A stretch of DNA of 64,000 nucleotides, taken from NCBI GenBank assembly GCA_036656795.1, contig JAVXHR010000001.1, positions 162,049 through 226,048 of the forward strand, written 5' to 3'. The translations under genes were made by a program, and so were the position numbers. The DNA comes from CAUPWF01 sp036656795. Lineage in GTDB: Bacteria; Bacillota; Clostridia; Lachnospirales; Lachnospiraceae. The notes beneath the pieces were generated by a model that was not told the DNA's origin, searched no databases, and was given only the letters and a program-made list of their open reading frames with translations. Shown in pieces: positions 1-9,510 of the stretch (position 1 is the first letter of the stretch; every line of letters begins with the position of its first letter).

Positions 1-395
1 AAGATGGAGCTATTATTGCGGAGCTTGGAACTCCGGATATGAAACTTCCCATTCAATATGCATTGTATTATCCAAAACGTATTTATCTTCCGGGGGAGCG
101 TGTTGATTTTGCGAAACTTTCACAGCTTACTTTTGAAGAACCTGATATGGACACTTTTTATGGGTTGAAGCTTGCGTATGAGGTAGGAAGAGTGGGAGGC
201 ACATTACCAACGGTTTTTAATGCGGCGAATGAGTTAGCTGTCCATAAATTTTTGAATCGAGAGATTAAATTTCTTGAAATTGTAGAAATTATAGAAGATT
301 GTGTAATGTCAGCGAAGAATATAATGGACCCAACGGTAGAACAGATTTTGGAAGCAGAAGCGGCAACGTATGAACGTATAGAAAGCAGGAGGTAA
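1..395 (+). CDS. dxr: 1-deoxy-D-xylulose 5-phosphate reductoisomerase, C-terminal part
   Basis: The frame is open from the window's left edge (first full codon at position 3) to the stop at 393-395, so the gene starts outside the window. The visible 130 residues begin with DGAIIAELGTPDMKLPIQYA, the conserved DXR segment that precedes the C-terminal helical domain, and include LPTVFNAANELAVHKFL, also typical of DXR. The enzyme makes 2-C-methyl-D-erythritol 4-phosphate, the committed MEP-pathway intermediate for isoprenoids, using NADPH in the cytoplasm. The next gene, rseP, starts 3 nt after the stop; a dxr-rseP order is common in Firmicutes and suggests one transcript. The family is clear; nothing can be said of the N-terminal NADPH domain. 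Confidence 0.95.
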   Translation, partial: DGAIIAELGTPDMKLPIQYALYYPKRIYLPGERVDFAKLSQLTFEEPDMDTFYGLKLAYEVGRVGGTLPTVFNAANELAVHKFLNREIKFLEIVEIIEDCVMSAKNIMDPTVEQILEAEAATYERIESRR

Positions 396-398
396 CGT

Positions 399-1430
399 AT
401 GGGCATTATACTTGCGTTATTAGTATTTAGTTTTATCGTGTTTATTCACGAATTGGGACATTTTTTATTGGCTAAGAAGAATCAAATTGCTGTAGAGGAA
501 TTTTCCATAGGAATGGGACCTAGATTATTAAGCAAAGAAATAGGCGCTACAAGATATTCTCTGAAATTGCTGCCGTTAGGTGGCTCGTGTATGATGGGCG
601 AGGATGAAACAGACGATATGTCGGAGGGAAGCTTTAACAGTAAGTCTCCATGGGCGAGAATTGCAGTTATTGTAGCGGGTCCTATCTTCAATTTTATATT
701 GGCATTTATATTGGCAGTGATATTAATTGCGTGGATTGGATATGGGAAACCAATCATAGGCAATGTGGTAGATGGTTCACCAGCTCAAGAAGCAGGTCTG
801 CAGGTAGGGGATAAGATTACAAAGATGAATCGCAGAAGTATTCATCTTTTCAAAGAAGTTTCTACATTCAATCAATTACATCAAGGAGAAACAGTGCGGG
901 TATCTTATGAACGCAATGGTGAACAACATAGCGTTACCATAGATCCTGAGCTTACCAAAACAGGAGTGTATCTGTTAGGCATTGAGGGAACGCCTTATAC
1001 GAAAGCCACGCCAGTTACGTCTCTTAAATACGGAGCATATGAAGTGAAATATTGGATTAGTACTGCACTAGATAGCCTAAAGATGTTAGTGTCAGGAAAG
1101 GTAGGAGTTGAGAATCTAACAGGACCGGTTGGCATTGTGAATATTGTAGATGATAGTTATCAAACGAGTAAATCAAGTGGAATTGGATTGGTAATCCTCA
1201 ATTTAATTAATATATCCATATTATTATCCGCAAATCTCGGAGTTATGAATCTATTACCGATTCCTGCATTAGATGGTGGAAGATTGGTCTTTTTGTTCAT
1301 TGAAGTGATTCGTGGAAAAAGAGTATCACCGGAAAAAGAAGGCATGGTGCATCTGGTTGGTTTGATGCTATTGATGGGTTTGATGGTATTTGTGATGTTT
1401 AATGATATAAGAACAATATTCTTTAGATGA
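399..1430 (+). CDS. rseP: RIP metalloprotease RseP/RasP (site-2 protease)
   Basis: A 343-residue intramembrane zinc protease of the S2P family. The zinc motif HELGH is at residues 17-21 inside the first membrane helix. A PDZ-like segment follows (about residues 115-190, with the GSPAQEAGLQVGDKI core). The second zinc-ligand motif NLLPIPALDGGR lies in a late membrane helix around residue 285, and the hydrophobic C-terminus ends the protein. The family cuts membrane-bound anti-sigma factors and leftover signal peptides. It starts three bases after dxr with AGGAGG just upstream, so it is co-transcribed with dxr. A strong hairpin 24 nt after the stop ends the unit. Length and motifs are normal for the family. 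Confidence 0.95.
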   Translation: MGIILALLVFSFIVFIHELGHFLLAKKNQIAVEEFSIGMGPRLLSKEIGATRYSLKLLPLGGSCMMGEDETDDMSEGSFNSKSPWARIAVIVAGPIFNFILAFILAVILIAWIGYGKPIIGNVVDGSPAQEAGLQVGDKITKMNRRSIHLFKEVSTFNQLHQGETVRVSYERNGEQHSVTIDPELTKTGVYLLGIEGTPYTKATPVTSLKYGAYEVKYWISTALDSLKMLVSGKVGVENLTGPVGIVNIVDDSYQTSKSSGIGLVILNLINISILLSANLGVMNLLPIPALDGGRLVFLFIEVIRGKRVSPEKEGMVHLVGLMLLMGLMVFVMFNDIRTIFFR

Positions 1431-1454
1431 TTTGAATAGAAAATACAAATGAAT

Positions 1455-1503
1455 AAAACCGTAGTTCGTAAAACACAAACGTGAATTACGACTACGGTTT
1501 TTA
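1455..1503. terminator. bidirectional rho-independent terminator after rseP
   Basis: Stem AAAACCGTAGTTCGTAA pairs with TTACGACTACGGTTTT (one bulged T), with a run of T on the + side and of A on the - side. It sits between rseP (+) and the convergent SpoIID-like gene (-) and can serve both. Confidence 0.85.
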
Positions 1504-1520
1504 CTATAATAATTTATACA

Positions 1521-2780
1521 TTACATTAATTCTGCAATTCTAGAGACACCAACATATAATTCGGATATTTTATACCATGTTTTATAATCCACAGTTCCGG
1601 TTTGGGGTAAGCCAAATACAGACTGGAATTTTTTGACGGATGCAGAAGTTGCAGGACCATAGAGGCCATCAGAAGTCACCTTGGGTATGGCAGGGTAAGC
1701 ACCGGCAATAACATTTAATTGTTCTTGTATCTGTTGGACTTTAGTACCGGAAGAACCGATTTCCAAAAGATATCCTGGCCAGGAGGAAGGAACACCAGAG
1801 ATCTCCTGAGCTGTATTAATGTACATATTATCGCCGTAGTAGTACCGTAGAATTTCAATGGGAGTATACCCTTGGTCGCCAAGAGCTTTGCTTCCCCACT
1901 GGGTCATCCAGTTTTTGCAAGTCACCTGTCTGCCATCACAATATTGGGTTAAGATTGGTTGTCGGACATTAGGACGTGAAAGGTAATCGGCAAATAATTC
2001 GTCTACAATTAGATCAATGGTATCAAAGGTGTTACGTTTTGGAATCCACTTGTGATCAAATGCAGTAGATGAGGTAATGGTGAAGTCGTAACCTTTATTA
2101 CGATACCATTCGGTATACACACGGTTCAATGTAAAAGACATGATGGCCAGTACGTTTGCACGTATGGTATTAGCAGGCCAAGTGGCGTATATTTCACTGG
2201 AAGCAACGTTTTTAATATAGTCTTTGTATTTAATATAATAGTTTTGGGCGGTATTATCACGAGGGGAGCCATCATGAACTACAATATATTCGGGAACTAC
2301 AACACGACTTAATACAATTTCGCCTGTTTCATCTATTGGTTTTATCTCGTCCTCTGCTATTTTAGGCGGATAATTCCCATATAATGTATGCGCCGGTATT
2401 ACATATATCTCACCTAATGCATTGGGAACCGGACGTAACGATACATTCTGAATGGCTTCTACTGTTGGAAGAATCTCTACTCCGGCAATACTGATTGGTT
2501 CAAAACCAGAAGCGGAGATGCTTAATGTATATTCAGAATAAGGTTGTTTTTCGATGGTTGGATTTAAACTATATTCCAACGGTGGAGCGTCTAATTTCAG
2601 AAGTTCGGTCTGACCTGAGACATTTGTAGTCACTTGTTCTAGGGTACTTTCCGGAATCCCGGTATAAGTAATGTCAATAGTAGCATTGTTGATGGGGTAA
2701 GAAGTAATTGCAGAAGTAATGTTGATTTGCAGACTACCTTGGGCAATATTATTTTGCTGCATAGCATGAATGGAGTGCAT
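1521..2780 (-). CDS. SpoIID-like protein with C-terminal peptidoglycan-binding domain
   Basis: A 419-residue protein with three regions. Residues about 15-130 look like a beta-sandwich of the carboxypeptidase-regulatory type (ITSAITSYPINNATIDITYTG). Residues about 165-330 resemble the SpoIID/LytB domain (YIKNVASSEIYATWPANTIRA, then a Cys-containing WGSKALGDQGYTPIEIL segment). Residues about 335-410 match a PG_binding_1 repeat (GSSGTKVQQIQEQLN, SDGLYGPATSASVKKFQ, GLPQTGTVDYKTW). Related proteins are common in spore-forming Lachnospiraceae and are thought to act on spore or cell-wall peptidoglycan; that role is inferred here. No signal peptide is visible. The ATG at 2780 has GAGG 10 nt upstream; a second ATG at 2762 is possible. 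It diverges from the transglutaminase-like gene over 111 bp. Confidence 0.75.
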   Translation of the reverse strand: MHSIHAMQQNNIAQGSLQINITSAITSYPINNATIDITYTGIPESTLEQVTTNVSGQTELLKLDAPPLEYSLNPTIEKQPYSEYTLSISASGFEPISIAGVEILPTVEAIQNVSLRPVPNALGEIYVIPAHTLYGNYPPKIAEDEIKPIDETGEIVLSRVVVPEYIVVHDGSPRDNTAQNYYIKYKDYIKNVASSEIYATWPANTIRANVLAIMSFTLNRVYTEWYRNKGYDFTITSSTAFDHKWIPKRNTFDTIDLIVDELFADYLSRPNVRQPILTQYCDGRQVTCKNWMTQWGSKALGDQGYTPIEILRYYYGDNMYINTAQEISGVPSSWPGYLLEIGSSGTKVQQIQEQLNVIAGAYPAIPKVTSDGLYGPATSASVKKFQSVFGLPQTGTVDYKTWYKISELYVGVSRIAELM

Positions 2781-2891
2781 GGGGTGATAACCTCACAGAA
2801 ATTTCTTGTTATTATAATATTCATAAGATTGTTGGTTGTGCATTGTACGGACTTATTCTATAATATACATAGGACAAAAAGGAGACTGCCT

Positions 2892-4139
2892 ATGAGAAAG
2901 AGGAAACGAAGTAGCTGTCTGGGGTATTTATTAGGTGTTGTATTTGTAGTATCGGTGGTGGCGGCAGGAATCTATGCCCTTACAGAACATTCCAATGTGG
3001 TACAAGAAGTTACGAATGTGTTAGGAATTGCACCGATAAAAGTTCCGTTTCAGAAGATTACAATCAAGGAGGAGAGTCTTCAATCCAAATACTATTATCA
3101 TCAATTGCAAGATTCTGACCGAATTATTTATCAAGAACTATTACAAGGGATTCGTACCAATGCAAAAGAAATCTATGTACATACCACTGATAATGATAAA
3201 CTACAAAAAATTTACAGATATGTATTATATGATGCACCTGAGATATTTTGGTGTCAAGGGAGTGGAACATCCAATGTCTATGAGAAAGGAATGGGAGGAA
3301 ATCCCGGTTATATAGTATTGATGCCTGAGTATCAATATGATGAAACGGCAAAAGAAACAAAACAACAAGAGATTGAACAGGCAGTGACGGCATGCCTATC
3401 AAATGTGCCATCGGATTCCACAGAATATGAAAAGATTAAATATGTATATGAATATATTATTAATCATACTACTTATAATCAGTTAGCAGCGGATAATCAG
3501 AACATCTATAGTGTATTTATTAATCAAGAATCTGTATGTGCGGGATATTCAAAAGCCATGCAGTATCTATTGGAAAAGATGGGTATCTTTTGTACCTATG
3601 TTCCGGGGACAGCTACCGGACAGGAGGCGCATGCATGGAATCTGGTTCAATGTGATGGAGCTTACTATTATGTAGATGTTACATGGGGAGATCCTGTTTT
3701 TCTACAAGAAGAAGCAACAACGCAAGACAATACCGTTATAGAGGATGCTGTTACAGAAGATACTATTACCTATGATTATCTTTGCTGTACAGATGAAGAT
3801 ATCCTTCGTACTCATACACTATCGGAAGATATTACTTATCCAACATGCACATCGACTACGTATAATTATTATATATTAAATGGACTGTATTATGAAACCT
3901 ATAATAGAAATCAGATATTAAACAGTATGTATGAGTCCATTGACAATCAGCAACCTCGAAGTGTTTTTAAGTTTTCGTCGACAGAGGTTTATGAACAGGC
4001 ACATTATGAGATTGTAGATGAGCTGATTCAGAAAGCAACTCAATATATAGGTACGCAATATCATCTTTCTGAAGTACGATATTCTTATCAAGATGAGGCC
4101 GAATTAAATAAGATAACGGTTTACTGGAATTACGAATAA
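2892..4139 (+). CDS. membrane-anchored transglutaminase-like protein
   Basis: A 415-residue protein. The start at ATG 2892 is chosen because it follows AAAAAGGAGA and begins with a positively charged stretch (MRKRKRSS) and one hydrophobic helix (about residues 10-30), giving a signal anchor; the frame stays open further upstream but without an SD site. The transglutaminase/protease core has its putative catalytic triad at Cys216 (SVCAGYSKA), His247 (EAHAWN) and Asp262 (YYVDVTWGDP), in the order and spacing of the family. It is likely extracytoplasmic and may cleave or cross-link wall-associated proteins; the substrate is unknown. It lies head-to-head with the SpoIID-like gene, which may hint at a shared envelope role. 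Confidence 0.8.
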   Translation: MRKRKRSSCLGYLLGVVFVVSVVAAGIYALTEHSNVVQEVTNVLGIAPIKVPFQKITIKEESLQSKYYYHQLQDSDRIIYQELLQGIRTNAKEIYVHTTDNDKLQKIYRYVLYDAPEIFWCQGSGTSNVYEKGMGGNPGYIVLMPEYQYDETAKETKQQEIEQAVTACLSNVPSDSTEYEKIKYVYEYIINHTTYNQLAADNQNIYSVFINQESVCAGYSKAMQYLLEKMGIFCTYVPGTATGQEAHAWNLVQCDGAYYYVDVTWGDPVFLQEEATTQDNTVIEDAVTEDTITYDYLCCTDEDILRTHTLSEDITYPTCTSTTYNYYILNGLYYETYNRNQILNSMYESIDNQQPRSVFKFSSTEVYEQAHYEIVDELIQKATQYIGTQYHLSEVRYSYQDEAELNKITVYWNYE

Positions 4140-4143
4140 AAGG

Positions 4144-4172
4144 TTGAAAAAAAAAGAAAAATGTGATAAAAT
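4144..4172 (+). promoter_or_regulatory. sigma-A type promoter for carAB
   Basis: TTGAAA (4144-4149), a 17-nt A-rich spacer, then TAAAAT (4167-4172). It is the only good match in the gap upstream of carA, 50 nt from the start codon. Confidence 0.6.
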
Positions 4173-4198
4173 TCTATAAGTTTGCGAACATATAGAAT
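4171..4198. promoter_or_regulatory. palindrome at the carAB transcription start
   Basis: ATTCTATA (4171-4178) and TATAGAAT (4191-4198) are perfect inverted arms around a nearly symmetric centre; 24 of 28 positions are two-fold symmetric. It overlaps the end of the -10 element and the expected start site, so it could be a repressor operator or a 5'-end hairpin. I do not recognise it as a PyrR or ArgR site. Confidence 0.5.
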
Positions 4199-4221
4199 TA
4201 CAGAAGGGAAAAGGTGAGATT

Positions 4222-5295
4222 ATGAAAGCGTTTCTAATATTAGAAGACAGAACCGTATTTGAAGGAATTAGTATTGGTTCAACCAAAGACATGATTAGTG
4301 AAATCGTATTTAATACCTCTATGACAGGTTATTTAGAGGTGCTGACAGACCCTTCTTATGCAGGACAAGCCGTAGTGATGACTTATCCGTTAATTGGAAA
4401 TTATGGAATATGTTATGATGATATGGAGTCAAAGAAAGCATGGCCGGATGGCTATATTGTACGAGAATTATCAAGAGTTCCAAGTAATTTCCGCTCAAAA
4501 GGAAGTATACAAGAATTCCTTGAAAAACAGGATATTCCGGGAATTGCGGGAATAGATACTCGTGCTCTTACAAAGATTTTAAGAGAAAAGGGTACTATGA
4601 ATGGTATGATTACAACAAAGGCAGATTATGATTTGGATGTGATTATTCCAATGCTCCAAGCGAATACAGTTGGAGATGTTGTTTCGAAAGTTACTTGTGA
4701 TGCTTCCTATGTAGTACAAGGAGAAGGACCCAAAGTTGCACTTATGGATTTTGGCGCAAAGAATAATATAGTCAAATCTTTAAATACGCGAGGTTGTGAA
4801 GTGACGGTCTATCCGGCTCACACAACAGCACAAGAAATCATTTCAGCTAATCCGGACGGAATTATGTTATCTAATGGACCGGGTGATCCAAAGGACTGCA
4901 TATCAATTATCGAAGAAATCAAAAAATTATACAATACGGACATTCCTATATTTGCAATCTGTTTGGGACATCAGTTGATGGCTCTTGCAAATGGCGGGGA
5001 TACACATAAGTTGAAATATGGTCATCGAGGTGGTAATCATCCGGTAAAAGATCTTAGTACTAATCGGGTGTATATTTCTTCCCAGAACCATGGATATGTA
5101 GTGGATAGTAGCAATATGGATCCACAGATTGTAAAAGAAGCATTTATTAATGTGAATGATTCTACAAATGAAGGTTTGGAATATGTGGGAAAAAATATAT
5201 TTACCGTTCAGTTTCATCCAGAAGCTTGTCCTGGACCACAAGATTCAAGCTATTTATTTGAACGTTTCATGAAGATGATGGGAGGAGCAAAATAA
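4222..5295 (+). CDS. carA: carbamoyl-phosphate synthase small subunit
   Basis: A 357-residue glutaminase subunit. The N-terminal half is the CPSase small-subunit domain (residues 1-150, with the GIDTRALTKILREKG motif). The C-terminal half is a class I glutamine amidotransferase with nucleophile Cys247 in IFAICLGHQ and the His/Glu pair in VQFHPEACPGP near residue 332. It supplies ammonia to CarB for carbamoyl phosphate, feeding pyrimidine and arginine synthesis. AAAAGGTGAG upstream fits the ATG at 4222. The stop overlaps the carB start (TAATG), so the two are translationally coupled. Length is normal. Confidence 0.97.
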   Translation: MKAFLILEDRTVFEGISIGSTKDMISEIVFNTSMTGYLEVLTDPSYAGQAVVMTYPLIGNYGICYDDMESKKAWPDGYIVRELSRVPSNFRSKGSIQEFLEKQDIPGIAGIDTRALTKILREKGTMNGMITTKADYDLDVIIPMLQANTVGDVVSKVTCDASYVVQGEGPKVALMDFGAKNNIVKSLNTRGCEVTVYPAHTTAQEIISANPDGIMLSNGPGDPKDCISIIEEIKKLYNTDIPIFAICLGHQLMALANGGDTHKLKYGHRGGNHPVKDLSTNRVYISSQNHGYVVDSSNMDPQIVKEAFINVNDSTNEGLEYVGKNIFTVQFHPEACPGPQDSSYLFERFMKMMGGAK

Positions 5296-8200
5296 TGCCA
5301 AGAAATCAAGCGATAAAAAAAGTCTTAGTCATTGGTTCAGGTCCTATTATTATTGGACAAGCAGCAGAATTTGATTATGCAGGAACACAAGCATGTCGTT
5401 CGTTGAAAGAAGAAGGAATTGAAGTTGTATTATTAAATTCTAATCCGGCGACGATTATGACAGATAAAGATATTGCTGATCGAGTATATATTGAGCCACT
5501 CACAGTAGAAGTAGTAGAACAACTGATTTTGAAAGAAAATCCAGATAGTGTGTTACCAACGTTGGGTGGACAGGCAGCTCTAAATCTTGCAATGGAATTG
5601 GAAGAAAATGGATTTTTAGCCAGTCATGCAGTGAATTTGATTGGAACAACTTCTCAAACAATTAAAAAAGCAGAAGACCGTTTGGAATTCAAGACAACCA
5701 TGGAAAAGATTCATGAACCATGTGCAGCATCGCTGGTGGTTGAGAATATTCAGGACGGTATTGGATTTGCAGAAGAAATTGGATATCCTGTAGTGCTTCG
5801 ACCTGCATATACACTTGGTGGAAGTGGTGGTGGTATCGCTGAGAACCAAGAAGAGTTAGAAGAAATTCTTGAGAATGGGCTACGTCTATCCAGAGTAGGA
5901 CAAGTACTAGTGGAACGCTGTATTGCCGGTTGGAAAGAGATTGAATATGAAGTAATGCGTGATGGAAATGGGAACTGTATTACGGTATGTAATATGGAGA
6001 ATTTGGATCCGGTTGGAGTGCATACAGGAGATAGCATTGTAGTTGCTCCATCTCAGACTTTAGGGGACAAAGAATATCAGATGTTACGTACTTCGGCACT
6101 TAATATTATTAACGAACTTAAGATTACAGGAGGATGTAATGTACAGTACGCACTGCACCCTACCAGCTTTGAATATTGTGTAATAGAGGTGAATCCACGA
6201 GTAAGTCGTTCTTCAGCATTAGCATCAAAAGCAACAGGGTATCCAATTGCTAAAGTTGCGGCAAAAATTGCTCTTGGTTATACATTAGATGAAATCAAAA
6301 ATGCAATTACAGATAAAACATATGCAAGTTTTGAACCAATGTTAGATTATTGCGTGGTTAAGATTCCAAGACTTCCATTTGACAAGTTTATTAGTGCCAA
6401 AAGAACACTAACCACACAGATGAAGGCTACTGGGGAAGTTATGAGTATCTGCGATAATTTTGAAGGAGCATTGATGAAAGCCATTCGCTCCTTAGAACAA
6501 CATGTGGATAGTTTAATGTCTCAAGATTTTGTGGATTTTTCAAAGGAGCAAATCATCAAACAACTATCAGTTGTAGACGATAGACGTATCTGGCTCATTG
6601 CAGCGGCTATTAGGAAAGATATTTCTTATGAAATTATTCACGACATTACAAAGATAGACATCTGGTTTATTGATAAAATTGCTATCATTGTAGAGATGGA
6701 AGAGCATCTAAAGAAGAACTGTTTGACGAAAGAATTATTGCAGGAAGCGAAACGTATGGAATTTCCAGACACGGTGATTGCAGGCTTAACAGGGAAAACA
6801 GAAGCTGAAATCCATAAGCTACGTAAAGAATATGGAATTGTTGCGGCTTATAAGATGGTAGATACCTGCGCGGCAGAATTTGCGGCGGCTACACCATATT
6901 ACTATTCGGTCTATGGCAGTGAAAATGAAGTGGTAGAAACCAATGCCAAGAAGAAGGTATTGGTATTAGGATCAGGGCCAATACGTATTGGGCAGGGGAT
7001 AGAGTTTGATTTCTGTTCGGTACATTGTACATGGGCATTTGCAAAAGAAGGATATGAGACGATTATTGTAAATAATAATCCGGAGACAGTAAGTACGGAT
7101 TTTGATATTGCTGATAAACTTTATTTTGAGCCATTGACAGCTGAAGATGTGGAAAGTATTGTAGATATTGAAAAACCGGATGGTGCAGTCGTTCAATTTG
7201 GTGGTCAAACTGCAATTAAATTAACAGATGCTTTGATGAAGATGGGAGTTCCGATTCTAGGAACATCTGCAGAGAATGTAGATGCGGCAGAAGACAGAGA
7301 ACTTTTTGATAAGATTCTGGAAGAATGCGAGATTCCACGCCCACAAGGTGGAACAGTATATACAGCGGAAGAAGCAAAAGTAGTTGCCAACAGACTTGGA
7401 TATCCGGTACTTGTAAGACCGTCTTATGTACTAGGTGGGCAGGGAATGCAGATAGCAATTAATGATTATGATGTGGAAGAATTTATTGGCATTATCAATC
7501 GAATTGCACAGGAGCATCCAATTTTGGTGGATAAATATCTCGTGGGAAAAGAGATTGAAGTAGATGCGGTTTGTGATGGAGAAGATATCTTAATTCCGGG
7601 GATTATGGAGCATATTGAACGTGCTGGAATTCACTCTGGAGACAGTATCTCTGTGTACCCGGCACAAAGTCTGTCAGAGGCTATAAAACTAAAGATTGAA
7701 GATTATACGAGAAAACTTGCAAAATCATTACATGTGATAGGATTGATTAATATTCAATTCATTGTATGCGATGAAGATGTGTACGTTATTGAGGTTAATC
7801 CTCGTTCAAGTCGTACGGTGCCATATATTAGTAAGGTGACAGGGATTCCGATTGTTCCACTTGCAACTAAGGTAATTATTGGAAGTACAATACGCGAATT
7901 AGGCTATACACCAGGACTCCAAAAGGAGGCAGATTATATTGCGATTAAAATGCCGGTATTCTCGTTTGAAAAAATCCGTGGAGCTGATATCAGTCTTGGA
8001 CCGGAGATGAAATCAACAGGAGAATGTTTAGGAATTGCAAAGACATTTAATGAAGCCCTGTATAAGGCATTCTTAGGTGCAGGCATTAATTTACCAAAAT
8101 ATAAAAATATGATTATGACAGTTAAAGATGCAGATAAAGAAGAAGCAATTGATGTTGGACGTAGATTTGAAGCGTTGGGTTATCGTATCTTTGCTACGAA

Positions 8201-8501
8201 AGGAACTGCAACTGTATTGAATCAGGCAGGTGTCAAAGCGATTCCAATCAATAAAATTGAACAAGAGTCCCCAAACCTTATGGACCTTATTCTTGGTCAT
8301 GAAATTGACCTTGTAATTGATACTCCACCACAAGGTGCAGAGCGAGCAAAAGATGGATTTATCATTCGACGTAATGCGATTGAAACAGGTGTGAATGTAT
8401 TGACGGCAATGGATACAGCAAGAGCGCTTGTAACCAGTCTGGAAAATACAGATATCAGAAAGCTAACATTAATCGATATCGCAACGGTTAAGAATCAGTA
8501 G
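5295..8501 (+). CDS. carB: carbamoyl-phosphate synthase large subunit
   Basis: A 1068-residue protein with the duplicated ATP-grasp architecture. The first carboxyphosphate half begins KKVLVIGSGPIIIGQAAEFDYAG, and the second carbamoyl-phosphate half repeats this as KKVLVLGSGPIRIGQGIEFDF near residue 553. The C-terminal MGS-like allosteric domain covers about residues 930-1068. The protein combines bicarbonate, ammonia from CarA and two ATP. The start ATG overlaps the carA stop. Full length; no missing motif seen. A branched terminator follows 27 nt after the stop. No other pyrimidine or arginine gene is adjacent, so the substrate branch served cannot be decided here. Confidence 0.97.
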   Translation: MPRNQAIKKVLVIGSGPIIIGQAAEFDYAGTQACRSLKEEGIEVVLLNSNPATIMTDKDIADRVYIEPLTVEVVEQLILKENPDSVLPTLGGQAALNLAMELEENGFLASHAVNLIGTTSQTIKKAEDRLEFKTTMEKIHEPCAASLVVENIQDGIGFAEEIGYPVVLRPAYTLGGSGGGIAENQEELEEILENGLRLSRVGQVLVERCIAGWKEIEYEVMRDGNGNCITVCNMENLDPVGVHTGDSIVVAPSQTLGDKEYQMLRTSALNIINELKITGGCNVQYALHPTSFEYCVIEVNPRVSRSSALASKATGYPIAKVAAKIALGYTLDEIKNAITDKTYASFEPMLDYCVVKIPRLPFDKFISAKRTLTTQMKATGEVMSICDNFEGALMKAIRSLEQHVDSLMSQDFVDFSKEQIIKQLSVVDDRRIWLIAAAIRKDISYEIIHDITKIDIWFIDKIAIIVEMEEHLKKNCLTKELLQEAKRMEFPDTVIAGLTGKTEAEIHKLRKEYGIVAAYKMVDTCAAEFAAATPYYYSVYGSENEVVETNAKKKVLVLGSGPIRIGQGIEFDFCSVHCTWAFAKEGYETIIVNNNPETVSTDFDIADKLYFEPLTAEDVESIVDIEKPDGAVVQFGGQTAIKLTDALMKMGVPILGTSAENVDAAEDRELFDKILEECEIPRPQGGTVYTAEEAKVVANRLGYPVLVRPSYVLGGQGMQIAINDYDVEEFIGIINRIAQEHPILVDKYLVGKEIEVDAVCDGEDILIPGIMEHIERAGIHSGDSISVYPAQSLSEAIKLKIEDYTRKLAKSLHVIGLINIQFIVCDEDVYVIEVNPRSSRTVPYISKVTGIPIVPLATKVIIGSTIRELGYTPGLQKEADYIAIKMPVFSFEKIRGADISLGPEMKSTGECLGIAKTFNEALYKAFLGAGINLPKYKNMIMTVKDADKEEAIDVGRRFEALGYRIFATKGTATVLNQAGVKAIPINKIEQESPNLMDLILGHEIDLVIDTPPQGAERAKDGFIIRRNAIETGVNVLTAMDTARALVTSLENTDIRKLTLIDIATVKNQ

Positions 8502-8526
8502 TTTTTCATGTATATAATTAGAAAAT

Positions 8527-8592
8527 AAGACCCCCATTGTGAGGAAATGCGACAATTTTAAGATGGTCGCTATCTACACGATGGGGGTCTTT
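8527..8592. terminator. branched bidirectional terminator between carB and rarD
   Basis: AAGACCCCCATTGTG pairs with CACGATGGGGGTCTT (15 bp with one wobble). Its 35-nt loop holds a second small stem (GCGAC 8549-8553 with GTCGC 8566-8570). It separates convergent carB and rarD and has a short T run on each strand. Confidence 0.8.
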
Positions 8593-8604
8593 ATACATCT
8601 GATG

Positions 8605-9483
8605 TTATTGCGAGATGCTTTTCTTTTGCGTAAGAATACTGTCGGCGATAAATAAAGCGATTGCAACCCATATAAATCCAAATGTAATTCCATTTAGTTT
8701 TGTAAAGGTCTCATGAAACACAAAAACACCAACTAATAATTGAAGTGTTGGGTTTAGGTACATTAAAATCCCGGATAAGGATAATGGAGTTTCGCGAATT
8801 CCCTTTGCAAATAACAATAGTGGAATTGTGGTAACTAAACCAGATAGTGGAAGTAGTAAAAATTGTCCTCCGGTTAATATCCCAATGCTTCCGAAATGGT
8901 GTATCTCAGAAAATATGATAAATACAAGTGAAAAGGGAACTAAGAAAAATGTTTCCATATATACAGAGATTTCACTGGAAATCGTTACTTTCTTTTTTAA
9001 AGCACCATAGACAGCAAATGTAAGTGCAAGCATAAGAGAAAGGAACGGGACTGTACCATAACCAACAATCGAGATTAGAACACCTGTTGTGGCAATAATT
9101 ACAGAAAACCACTGCAAAAGGGTCAATCGCTCTTTGTAAAAGATAGTGCCGATTAAAATAGAGAAAATCGGATAAATATAGTAAGCAAAGCTACCCTCGA
9201 TGATATGACCACTGTTCACAGTGTAGATGTATAATCCCCAATTTGTACTAACCAGAACTCCACATAATAGTAGGTACAGACAAGTCTTTTTATCTTGCAT
9301 TAAGTCTCTTACAATATGGAAACGTCTTTTAAATAATATAATAATCATACAAAATATCAAAGACCAGGTCATTCTTGAAGCTAATACATAAGTGGAATTC
9401 ACAGATGCCAACAACTTCCAAAAGATAGGTAAAAGCCCCCAGAGTATGTAGCAGGTTAAGATGGACAGGATTCCTTTTTTCAT
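8605..9483 (-). CDS. rarD: EamA-family transporter RarD
   Basis: A 292-residue membrane protein with about ten hydrophobic helices in two EamA halves. The start MKKGILSILTCYILWGLLPI and the motif GHIIEGSFAYYIYPIF are typical of RarD, first described in the context of chloramphenicol sensitivity; the natural substrate is not established. It is the last gene of a leftward unit, 27 nt after the SDR gene. The nearest GGAG lies about 16 nt from this ATG, which is rather far, so translation may depend partly on coupling. No truncation is seen. Confidence 0.85.
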   Translation of the reverse strand: MKKGILSILTCYILWGLLPIFWKLLASVNSTYVLASRMTWSLIFCMIIILFKRRFHIVRDLMQDKKTCLYLLLCGVLVSTNWGLYIYTVNSGHIIEGSFAYYIYPIFSILIGTIFYKERLTLLQWFSVIIATTGVLISIVGYGTVPFLSLMLALTFAVYGALKKKVTISSEISVYMETFFLVPFSLVFIIFSEIHHFGSIGILTGGQFLLLPLSGLVTTIPLLLFAKGIRETPLSLSGILMYLNPTLQLLVGVFVFHETFTKLNGITFGFIWVAIALFIADSILTQKKSISQ

Positions 9484-9510
9484 ATAATTTTCACATGTTC
9501 TCCTTTAGTT

